NCBI GenBank assembly: GCA_964502525.1
Contig: CAZCXH010000139.1
Location: forward strand, 1-13,799
Length of the DNA: 13,799 nt
Direction: 5' to 3'
Origin: DATLYB01 sp964502525
GTDB lineage: Bacteria; Bacteroidota; Bacteroidia; Chitinophagales; CAIOSU01
This document shows positions 8,434-13,773 of this stretch, piece after piece. The translations under genes were made by a program, and so were the position numbers. Numbering within the stretch: position 1 is the first letter of the stretch; each line of letters begins with the position of its first letter. The notes beneath the pieces are model-generated. The model saw only the letters and a list, made by a program, of their open reading frames with translations. It did not search any database and was not told where the DNA came from.

Positions 8434-8441
8434 CAAAAATA
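8434..8441 (-). promoter_or_regulatory. Bacteroidota-type -7 box, likely promoter for nuoLMN
   Basis: On the minus strand TATTTTTG matches the TAnnTTTG consensus for the primary sigma factor of Bacteroidota at all fixed positions. It lies about 70 bp upstream of the nuoL ATG, past the end of the inserted 346-aa gene. A clear -33 TTTG partner is not visible; TCTGG lies at roughly the right distance. It would let nuoL, the inserted GxxExxY gene, nuoM and nuoN be transcribed despite the island. Confidence 0.45.
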
Positions 8442-8513
8442 GAGAAATTGAGCACAGTTGCCAGAGTTGTACCGTTAATTTATTCCTGATAAATGTTGAT
8501 AAAAAGAGGGGAA

Positions 8514-9554
8514 CTACTCCGAAATAATTTTCCCGATTTTTTCGAGGAGTTTGTCGGCAACGGGCAACCACTCTCTGATGGGAACCTTCAATACAGAATC
8601 CTTCTCTCCCGGTTTGCCAATCTTGTAAAATTCCTTCCATCCAAATTCATTCTCCAATAAGTTTTGCAGCTTATCACGATATTTCGCCATCTCTGTATTG
8701 TCCCCCATCCACCTAAAATTGAAACTTAAACTTCCTTTGGTCCATACAGTGAAAATGCTTTTCGGACAAATTTTTTCAAAAATCGGATTAAAAGAACCGG
8801 TTGCAGTCCCACTGCCCCATTTGATTCTATCGGCTTTAGACAGCGAAAAATTGTAAATCTTCTGTATGGCTTTCAATTCTGGGCCAGAGAGTTTTTCTTT
8901 TGCCTCTTCAAAAAAAGATGCTTCATCCCATTTTTTTCTGCTTCCGCTTCCACCCGGCTTGCTCGCTTCCTTCTTCACTTCCGCTCCATACAGTTTCGGA
9001 ATCACGATTTCATAATCTTCATACTTATAATATTTCATCTCCACGCCATAAAGGTCGAAATTGCTGTTTTGGTTGACAAAGCGAATCAGATTTTTCAGCC
9101 GCTGCTCCAACTCGTTCATCAGCACGACAAAACGGAAGCCTCCGTTTGCAAAATTGCTTTTTACGCTCTCCGTCAATACGGCTGCATCTTCTTCGCTCAT
9201 CTCAAAAAAGTCCTGGAATTTTTGAATCAGGCTCACGCCAAATTTATCCTTCACGAAGTCTTCCACAGTTGTAACAAAACTTTGCGCGTCCATGCCGGAG
9301 TAAGTGAGCGAAGCGCCATAATCAAGCACCTGGGCCACCACGTATCGCTTATCCGGGTTTTTGATGAGTTTGGTTTCAATCAGGTAAATATCGCCATCGC
9401 TGTCAAATCCAATGGCGTCAATGGGTCCGCTTTCAATAGGAAATTCCCGAGCAACAATCAGCAGCGTGATGTCTTCTTTCAGTTCATCAAGCGGAATGCT
9501 TTCGGGATTTTCGGTAATGTCAAAACTGCTGTTGCCAACCTTTTGGGTTTTCAT
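8514..9554 (-). CDS. Uncharacterised 346-aa protein with possible restriction-endonuclease-like N-terminus
   Basis: The N-terminal third resembles DUF91/NucS-like PD-(D/E)XK domains. Asp46 in GPIDAIGF is followed by Glu60-Thr-Lys62 in IYLIETKLI, then KRYVVAQVLDYGASL (69-83), a helix carrying the Gln often seen in such folds. This is a pattern match, not an established assignment. A charged, Gly/Ser-containing linker sits near residues 200-215 (KKEASKPGGSGSRKKWD). The C-terminal part (220-346) contains GSGTATGSFNPIF and several aromatic-rich strands, and I do not recognise it. It lies inside the nuo operon between nuoK and nuoL with a near-consensus promoter of its own (9599-9606), and is divergent from the neighbouring toxin-antitoxin pair. 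A stand-alone defence or DNA-repair nuclease is a reasonable guess, unproven. Confidence 0.8.
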   Translation of the reverse strand: MKTQKVGNSSFDITENPESIPLDELKEDITLLIVAREFPIESGPIDAIGFDSDGDIYLIETKLIKNPDKRYVVAQVLDYGASLTYSGMDAQSFVTTVEDFVKDKFGVSLIQKFQDFFEMSEEDAAVLTESVKSNFANGGFRFVVLMNELEQRLKNLIRFVNQNSNFDLYGVEMKYYKYEDYEIVIPKLYGAEVKKEASKPGGSGSRKKWDEASFFEEAKEKLSGPELKAIQKIYNFSLSKADRIKWGSGTATGSFNPIFEKICPKSIFTVWTKGSLSFNFRWMGDNTEMAKYRDKLQNLLENEFGWKEFYKIGKPGEKDSVLKVPIREWLPVADKLLEKIGKIISE

Positions 9555-9569
9555 TCCGGGTTTGGAGAT

Positions 9570-9590
9570 GATGAGTGATGAGTGTCATGA
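9570..9590. repeat. Short heptamer repeat
   Basis: GATGAGT occurs twice in exact tandem (9570-9576, 9577-9583), followed by a degenerate GTCATGA. The period of 7 and the (G)ATGAG wording resemble the GACATGA/GACGTGA units in the nuoJ-nuoK element. It lies in the divergent gap just upstream of the 346-aa gene. No inverted partner was found nearby, so it may be a remnant or chance. Confidence 0.4.
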
Positions 9591-9598
9591 TTGCCGCT

Positions 9599-9606
9599 CT
9601 AAAGTA
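9599..9606 (-). promoter_or_regulatory. Near-consensus -7 box for the 346-aa gene
   Basis: TACTTTAG on the minus strand matches TAnnTTTG except for one base, about 45 bp upstream of the ATG at 9554. On the other strand TAACTTTA (9618-9625), also one base off, precedes the antitoxin start at 9652. The two would form compact divergent promoters, which the antitoxin could autoregulate. This is suggestive only. Confidence 0.3.
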
Positions 9607-9651
9607 ACTTTTTTCTCTAACTTTACCATCAGTGTCTTAATTAAACGGGTT

Positions 9652-9888
9652 ATGAACATCGAGATTCCAAACGAAGTATTAGAGAGGAATAACCTGAGCG
9701 AAAAGGAACTGAAACTTGAGTTGGCATTATTTCTTTTTAAGAGAAATATCTTCACTTTAGAAAGCGCCAGCAAATTTGCCGAACTGGATTCCTATCAGTT
9801 TCAAAAAAAACTTGGCGAGCATAAAATCCCCATCCACTATTCTCTGAAGGATTTTAAAGATGACTTGGGAATTGTGAACGAGCCGTGA
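9652..9888 (+). CDS. UPF0175-family antitoxin
   Basis: This 78-aa protein fits the UPF0175 family (PF03683), usually the antitoxin partner of DUF3368 PIN-like toxins. The pattern LKLELALFLFKRNIFTLESA followed by SKFAELDSYQF and the GEHKIPIHYS segment matches the family's helix-turn-helix-like core and its C-terminal toxin-binding part. The frame is open upstream to 9412, but that stretch lies antisense within the neighbouring gene. The ATG at 9652 gives the normal family length, so I chose it. The stop codon overlaps the toxin's GTG start (GTGA), the usual coupling in this module type. As in such pairs it probably represses its own promoter, which is inferred from family behaviour. Confidence 0.82.
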   Translation: MNIEIPNEVLERNNLSEKELKLELALFLFKRNIFTLESASKFAELDSYQFQKKLGEHKIPIHYSLKDFKDDLGIVNEP

Positions 9889-10370
9889 TTATTGTCAGCG
9901 ACACTTCTCCCGTAAGGGCGCTGGTTGCCATTGGCAGAAGTGAAATCCTTTATCGCTTGTTTAAGGAAATTTATATACCGAAAGCGGTTGAATCCGAGTT
10001 GTTACGAATAGCGTTGCTTAAAAATCAGATAATGGAATTTCTAAATCAGAGGTGGGTTATTATACAAGCGGTAAATCATGATGACACGTATCGTTCCATC
10101 CGTAAAATTTTAGACGAGGGAGAAAGCGAAGCTATTGCCCTGGCAATTTCATTGGGTGCTGAATTGCTGCTGATGGATGAACACAAGGGCAGAGAAGTAG
10201 CTAAAGAAAAAATGCTGAAACCGCTCGGCTTAATCGGAGTGATGCTGAAAGCGAAAAAAGAAAAGCATCTTGCAGTAATAAAACCAGACTTGGATAAACT
10301 GATTAAGGAACACGGATTCTGGCTTGATGCGGAATTGTATAAGGAAATTCTGAGAAAAGCCGGAGAATAA
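9885..10370 (+). CDS. DUF3368 PIN-like toxin
   Basis: At 161 aa it belongs to the DUF3368 family of PIN-domain ribonuclease-like proteins, the toxin half of UPF0175/DUF3368 modules. Acidic active-site candidates are in place: Asp6 in VSDTSP, Glu37 in AVESELL, Glu80 and Glu82 in DEGESEAIALA, and Asp98 in LLMDEHKGR. It starts with GTG at 9885, overlapping the antitoxin stop by 4 bp, and has the normal length. Its stop lies 1 bp from the stop of nuoK on the other strand, leaving no room for a terminator between convergent genes. That implies transcriptional interference or antisense overlap with the complex I operon. RNase activity is known for some PIN toxins and is not shown here. Confidence 0.87.
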   Translation: MIIVSDTSPVRALVAIGRSEILYRLFKEIYIPKAVESELLRIALLKNQIMEFLNQRWVIIQAVNHDDTYRSIRKILDEGESEAIALAISLGAELLLMDEHKGREVAKEKMLKPLGLIGVMLKAKKEKHLAVIKPDLDKLIKEHGFWLDAELYKEILRKAGE

Positions 10371-10371
10371 A

Positions 10372-10695
10372 TCACCACTTCAGTTTATCGAGCAGGTTAA
10401 TATTAACGCTCTGCAGATTCCGGTATATCATCACGATAATCGCCAAGCCCACCGCCACTTCCGCTGCCGCCACCACCATCACGAAAAACACGAACAACTG
10501 CCCGGACGGGTCATTGCTGTATGCAGAAAATGCAACGAAAAGAAGGTTAGCGGCATTCAGCATGATTTCAATGCACATCAGCAGCACGATTGCATTCCTT
10601 TTCAGCAATACACCCGTCACTCCGATGGCAAATAACATGAGGCTAAGGTAAATGTACCAGTCGAGCGGGATGGTTTGGAGAGCAGAATCGGTCAT
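10372..10695 (-). CDS. nuoK: NADH-quinone oxidoreductase subunit K
   Basis: NuoK is the small MrpC-like subunit of the complex I membrane arm and takes part in the proton path. At 107 aa with three predicted helices it is the normal size. The two conserved membrane glutamates are visible: Glu43 in LLMCIEIMLNAANL and Glu79 in VAAAEVAVGLAI. It is the last gene of the upstream nuo block. Instead of nuoL, a convergent toxin gene follows 1 bp after its stop. A short-period repeat array lies 4 bp upstream of its ATG, replacing the usual tight junction with nuoJ. Confidence 0.97.
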   Translation of the reverse strand: MTDSALQTIPLDWYIYLSLMLFAIGVTGVLLKRNAIVLLMCIEIMLNAANLLFVAFSAYSNDPSGQLFVFFVMVVAAAEVAVGLAIIVMIYRNLQSVNINLLDKLKW

Positions 10696-10699
10696 TGCA

Positions 10700-10800
10700 G
10701 ATATTAGATATTAGATATTTGATTTTTGATTTTGAGAAAACGTAAGGGCACAAGCGGACGCTTGCGCCAGTTTAATATCTAAAATCTCACGTCTCATGTC
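10700..10800. repeat. Inverted heptamer arrays between nuoJ and nuoK, no cargo gene
   Basis: Starting at 10700 on the plus strand, GATATTA, GATATTA, GATATTT, GATTTTT, GATTTT and GAGAAAA follow each other at a 7-nt step (one unit is 6). From the other end, on the minus strand, GACATGA, GACGTGA, GATTTTA and GATATTA run from 10800 to 10773, again exactly 7 nt each. Between the arms is an imperfect hairpin at 10747-10768 (CAAGCG / CGCTTG core). The unit lies 4 bp from the nuoK ATG and 7 bp from the nuoJ stop. It looks like a cargo-free counterpart of the arrays around the GxxExxY genes. Confidence 0.75.
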
Positions 10801-10807
10801 GTTTTAT

Positions 10808-11323
10808 TTAATCCCTTTTCCCCAGCACCACCGCCCCCACCATCGCTGAGAGAAACAGAACCGAAACCACCTCGAAAGGAATCAGATATTCGTTGAATAA
10901 AGCTTTTCCCAACTCACCCACATAGCCAATCGTGGTTGTAGGATATGCAGCCGCTTCAGCCACGCCTCCTGAAATCCCTCCAGCCCCTTTCACAGCCCCC
11001 GCCACCGTGAGCAGCAGCAACATGCCGCCCGACATGGCTGCGGCAACTTTCAGCACGGCTGATTGCTGCGGCTCTGCCTCTTTATTAAGATTCAGCAGCA
11101 TCACCACGAACAAAAACAAAACCATGATGGCGCCTGCATACACAATGACCTGCACTACCGCAAGAAACTGCGCGTTTAGTATTACAAAATGCGCTGCGAT
11201 GCAAAAGAAAGTGAGGATGAGATAAAGGATCGAATAAAGGGGACGCTTTGAGGCAACCACCATCACCGCGCCCAACAGCGCCATTGCAGCCAATCCCAGA
11301 AAAGCGATTTGATTCAAGCTCAT
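10808..11323 (-). CDS. nuoJ: NADH-quinone oxidoreductase subunit J
   Basis: NuoJ is a membrane subunit of complex I whose third helix undergoes the pi-bulge change proposed to couple quinone reduction to pumping. At 171 aa with about five helices it is normal. The family signature FLAVVQVIVYAGAIMVLFLF, with Tyr62 in VYAGA, is clear. The ATG at 11323 overlaps the nuoI stop by 4 bases (ATGA), so the two genes are translationally coupled. The C-terminus (FEVVSVLFLSAMVGAVVLGKRD) is intact. After the stop the heptamer-array element intervenes before nuoK. Confidence 0.97.
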   Translation of the reverse strand: MSLNQIAFLGLAAMALLGAVMVVASKRPLYSILYLILTFFCIAAHFVILNAQFLAVVQVIVYAGAIMVLFLFVVMLLNLNKEAEPQQSAVLKVAAAMSGGMLLLLTVAGAVKGAGGISGGVAEAAAYPTTTIGYVGELGKALFNEYLIPFEVVSVLFLSAMVGAVVLGKRD

Positions 11324-11877
11324 TTTCCGAATGCTTTATTTACCTCGTAGGAACTCATGCGCTTGTCAACGGAAACGCGCTTCGCACCATCAACCGGTTC
11401 CACCAGAATGCTCTTGTCGTAAATGAAATCTTCGCGCCTGTAGTTGGCAGGAGTGATTCTGTCAGTCAGGAAAATCGCCTGCTTCGGACATGCTTCTTCG
11501 CATAATCCGCAGAAGATGCAGCGAAGCATGTTAATCTCGTAGGTCTTTGCATACTTTTCTTCTCGGTAAAACTTTTCTTCGCCCGGCTTGCGCTCGCCCG
11601 AAGTCATCGTAATTGCCTCTGCCGGACAAGCCACCGCGCAAAGCCCGCAGGACGTGCATCGTTCCCTGCCTTGCTCATCCCTTTTCAAAACATGCATGCC
11701 GCGAAACACAGGGCTGAATGGTCGCTTTTCTTCAGGATACTGGTAAGTGCGTTTCTTCTTGAAGAAATGACTGAAGGTGATCCTCATCCCGCCAAGAATG
11801 GCAGGGATGTAAATCTTCTCCATGAAGGTCATTTCCTTTTTGACGACTTGCTTGGCGCGATTAGTTAAAGGCTGCAT
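11320..11877 (-). CDS. nuoI: NADH-quinone oxidoreductase subunit I (2x[4Fe-4S])
   Basis: NuoI carries clusters N6a and N6b, which pass electrons through the peripheral arm toward N2 and quinone. Two ferredoxin-type motifs are intact: Cys74, Cys77, Cys80, Cys84 (CTSCGLCAVACP) and Cys120, Cys123, Cys126, Cys130 (CIFCGLCEEACP). The frame stays open to 11967, but family N-terminal sequence starts at MQPLTNRAKQ. I therefore use the ATG at 11877, giving 185 aa; the extra upstream codons are antiparallel-free read-in from the inserted GxxExxY gene. That gene overlaps the nuoI start by 17 bp, and its repeat array ends 3 bp from the ATG, occupying the ribosome-binding region. Confidence 0.96.
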   Translation of the reverse strand: MQPLTNRAKQVVKKEMTFMEKIYIPAILGGMRITFSHFFKKKRTYQYPEEKRPFSPVFRGMHVLKRDEQGRERCTSCGLCAVACPAEAITMTSGERKPGEEKFYREEKYAKTYEINMLRCIFCGLCEEACPKQAIFLTDRITPANYRREDFIYDKSILVEPVDGAKRVSVDKRMSSYEVNKAFGK

Positions 11878-12289
11878 GACTGGGATTAGTGGATTTGGGG
11901 ATGGTGGGATTGGTAGCTTTAAATTTTTTGTTGGACAGACGATGAAATTCCAGGCTTTTCGCGCCAAAGTTAAGGAGCAAACCGATTTCAGTATTGAAAG
12001 CTTCGAGGTAATTCAATGTTTGATTGATATGGCTGTCTTCTATTTTACTGAAGGCTTTTAACTCAACCATTATCACATCATTTACAAAAAAGTCAACCCG
12101 TCTTTTTCCAATTAATTGCTCTCTATAATAAACCGGCATTTCCATCTCTCTTTCGAAATTCAAATCATGCAGCGGCATTTCAATTTCCATCGCTCTTTGG
12201 TAGATTATTTCCGGATAACCATTTCCCAATGCGGAATGCACTTTCATTGCAGCTCCGATAATTCTTCGTGTAATTTCCTCGTACTTCAT
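11861..12289 (-). CDS. GxxExxY protein (PD-(D/E)XK fold), inserted between nuoH and nuoI
   Basis: This second GxxExxY-family gene (TIGR04256/PF13366) is 142 aa long and is clearly divergent from the copy at 5934-6380, so it is not a recent duplicate. The signature Gly24-x-x-Glu27-x-x-Tyr30 (GYPEIIY) is intact, as is the nuclease-like core: Asp66 in RRVDFFV, Glu76-x-Lys78 in MVELKA and Gln90 in NQTLNYL. Its 3' end overlaps nuoI by 17 bp, and its last 20 or so residues (NPTIPKSTNPS) come from the repeat array. The ATG at 12289 directly follows three AATCYCA units. Function is unknown. The position, precisely between two co-transcribed complex I genes, repeats what is seen at nuoL-nuoM. Confidence 0.9.
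   Translation of the reverse strand: MKYEEITRRIIGAAMKVHSALGNGYPEIIYQRAMEIEMPLHDLNFEREMEMPVYYREQLIGKRRVDFFVNDVIMVELKAFSKIEDSHINQTLNYLEAFNTEIGLLLNFGAKSLEFHRLSNKKFKATNPTIPKSTNPSHAAFN
11881..11914 (+). repeat. Distal inverted array of GxxExxY cassette 2 (8-nt period)
   Basis: TGGGATTAG, TGGATTTG, GGGATGG and TGGGATTGG follow each other. The shared GGAT core falls at 11883, 11891, 11899 and 11907, an exact 8-nt step. The array lies inside the 3' end of the GxxExxY gene and 3 bp from the nuoI start. Its orientation is opposite to the AATCCC array at 12347-12379 on the far side of the gene, so the cassette has inverted ends. Confidence 0.75.
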
Positions 12290-12290
12290 A

Positions 12291-12379
12291 CTGAGATTTA
12301 TGGGATTCTTGAGATTATAAGTTAGATGTCGGAATGAAATTTATGTAATCCCAAAATCCCAATAATCCCATAAATCCCC
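12291..12379. repeat. Proximal palindromic array of GxxExxY cassette 2
   Basis: The outer arm on the plus strand has ATCCC at 12348, 12356, 12365 and 12374 (steps of 8, 9 and 9) and ends 1 bp from the nuoH stop. The inner arm, next to the GxxExxY ATG, reads GAGATTTATGGGATT with GAGATT again at 12311; its GGGATT/GAGATT units are spaced 9. The two arms are complementary over about 30 bases with a 13-base core (GATTTATGGGATT), giving a large hairpin in the leader of the GxxExxY gene. The shape matches the cargo-free element at 10700-10800. Confidence 0.75.
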
Positions 12380-12380
12380 G

Positions 12381-13400
12381 TTATCCTTTTATCAGCATAA
12401 TAATCCCTGTCACAAATATATTCGCCAGCGCCAGCGGAATAAAAATCTGCCACCCCAATTTCATCAACTGGTCATACCGGAAGCGGGGCAATGTCCAGCG
12501 CACCCATATAAATATGAACATGAAGATGAGCGTTTTGGTTACCATAGCACCGAAACCAAGGATTGCCACTACGTTATCCGGCAATCCCATCGAGTGCATG
12601 AACGGAAAATTGAACCCGCCAAAATACAGGACAGCAAGCATTGCCGATGAGGTGAACATGTGGATGTATTCCGCAAAGAGGAATAATCCAAGTTTCATGC
12701 TGCTGTATTCGGTGTGATAGCCTGCAACGAGTTCGGCTTCACATTCCGGCAAATCAAAGGGAGCGCGATTGGTTTCCGCAAAAGCGCACACCATGAAGAT
12801 AATAAAGCCGAGCGGCTGATAAAAAACATTCCAGTTCATCCCTTCTTGCTGCAACACGATCTGCCGCAGGCTCATGGTTTCGGTCATCATCAGAAGCCCT
12901 ATGATGGCAAGCCCCATTGACAATTCGTAGCTGATGATCTGCGATGAAGCGCGCAGCGCGCCCAGCAGCGAATATTTGTTGTTGGAAGCCCAGCCACCGA
13001 TCATGATGCCGTAAACACTTAATGACACTACTCCGAAAACATAAAGCAAACCGATGTCGAGGTCGGTTATTTGAAGAATGTATTGCGAGCTGCCCCATGT
13101 AATAGTATCACCCCAGGGGATAACCGCGCCTACCATCAGCGCTGTGGTCATGGCGATTCCGGGGGCTATGATGAACAGCCACTTGTCTGCGCCCGATGGG
13201 GTGAATTCTTCCTTGAAGAAGAACTTAACCCCGTCAGCCAGCGGCTGCAGCAACCCGAACGGACCCGCCCGGTTGGGACCGATGCGGTCTTGCAGGAACG
13301 CGGAGAACTTGCGCTCGGCAAGCGTGGCGTACATGGCTATTGTCATGGTCATGCCGAACACGGCAAGGATAACGATGAGTTTATAGATGATGAATTCCAT
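12381..13400 (-). CDS. nuoH: NADH-quinone oxidoreductase subunit H
   Basis: NuoH is the membrane subunit at the junction with the peripheral arm and helps form the quinone chamber. Conserved stretches are present: ERKFSAFLQDRIGPNRAGP (29-47), LADGVKFFFKEEFTP (54-68), GALRASSQIISYEL (147-160) and FAETNRAPFDLPECEAELV (207-225). The frame extends upstream to 13463, but the family N-terminus starts at MEFIIYKLIVIL. The extra codons would also run across the likely promoter, so the ATG at 13400 is chosen, giving 339 aa. It is the first nuo gene in this segment and follows a promoter-like box rather than nuoG, which normally precedes it. Confidence 0.96.
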   Translation of the reverse strand: MEFIIYKLIVILAVFGMTMTIAMYATLAERKFSAFLQDRIGPNRAGPFGLLQPLADGVKFFFKEEFTPSGADKWLFIIAPGIAMTTALMVGAVIPWGDTITWGSSQYILQITDLDIGLLYVFGVVSLSVYGIMIGGWASNNKYSLLGALRASSQIISYELSMGLAIIGLLMMTETMSLRQIVLQQEGMNWNVFYQPLGFIIFMVCAFAETNRAPFDLPECEAELVAGYHTEYSSMKLGLFLFAEYIHMFTSSAMLAVLYFGGFNFPFMHSMGLPDNVVAILGFGAMVTKTLIFMFIFIWVRWTLPRFRYDQLMKLGWQIFIPLALANIFVTGIIMLIKG

Positions 13401-13441
13401 TATGCCATTTGGTTTCCGGCTTCTTTGGAAAAAAAGCCCCG

Positions 13442-13449
13442 CAAAAGTA
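13442..13449 (-). promoter_or_regulatory. Bacteroidota -7 box upstream of nuoH
   Basis: On the minus strand TACTTTTG matches TAnnTTTG fully and is followed by CGGGGC. It lies 41 bp upstream of the chosen nuoH start, giving a leader of about 35 nt. A -33 TTTG at the usual spacing is not clear, although CTGTTGTT lies somewhat too close. It is the most likely promoter for the nuoH-nuoK block. Confidence 0.5.
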
Positions 13450-13627
13450 GAAAAACGGAACAACAGTTGTTTAAGGTTTCCTATAAGGCTTGTGAATAAC
13501 TAATCTGAAATGGCGCTGGCGTACTTACCTTGTTTCCTCATCGCGTTGTAGCATCACGCCCCAATCGGATGACTACTCATTCTTAGCTTGTGGTACATTT
13601 ATTATTGGGCACTAACGGGATTTTCGG

Positions 13628-13773
13628 CTAACGGCAGTCATCCGCAGCGGATAGATCGCGTTAAACTTCGATAAATATACAAAGAAAATGGATAGTAACG
13701 GGGGCTGTGAATCCGCTGAGCGGATGACAGCCGGATCAGCCCCCCACCGCGAGCTGCGGGTGATTGCCGTTAG
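13628..13773. repeat. 146-bp inverted-repeat element with nested hairpins
   Basis: The left end (13628-13648) and the reverse complement of the right end (13753-13773) share CTAACGGCA-TCA-CCGCAGC with 19 of 21 identities. Inside is a nested hairpin: GGCTGT 13703-13708 pairs with ACAGCC 13727-13732, and ATCCGC 13711-13716 pairs with GCGGAT 13720-13725. An alternative stem, GGGGGCTG 13700-13707 with CAGCCCCC 13737-13744, excludes the outer pair. No ORF lies within it. It could be a MITE-like or REP-like unit. The right end contains GTTAGGT (13769-13775), which fits the integron core-site consensus GTTRRRY, but the left end does not fit RYYYAAC. Confidence 0.6.

Noticed and set aside
9412..9651. 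N-terminal extension of the antitoxin
   Set aside because: It runs antisense through the 5' part of the 346-aa gene, and the family length is met by starting at 9652.
10700..10800. Tandem heptamers as a CRISPR array
   Set aside because: Units are 7 nt with no unique spacers, the arms are inverted, and there is no cas gene in the window.
11878..11967. N-terminal extension of NuoI
   Set aside because: It is an alternative-frame reading of the GxxExxY gene's 3' end and repeat array. Family sequence begins at the ATG at 11877.
13628..13773. Integron attC site
   Set aside because: Only the right end fits the core consensus, the length slightly exceeds the usual range, and no integrase or cassette array is present. 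It is kept only as a question.
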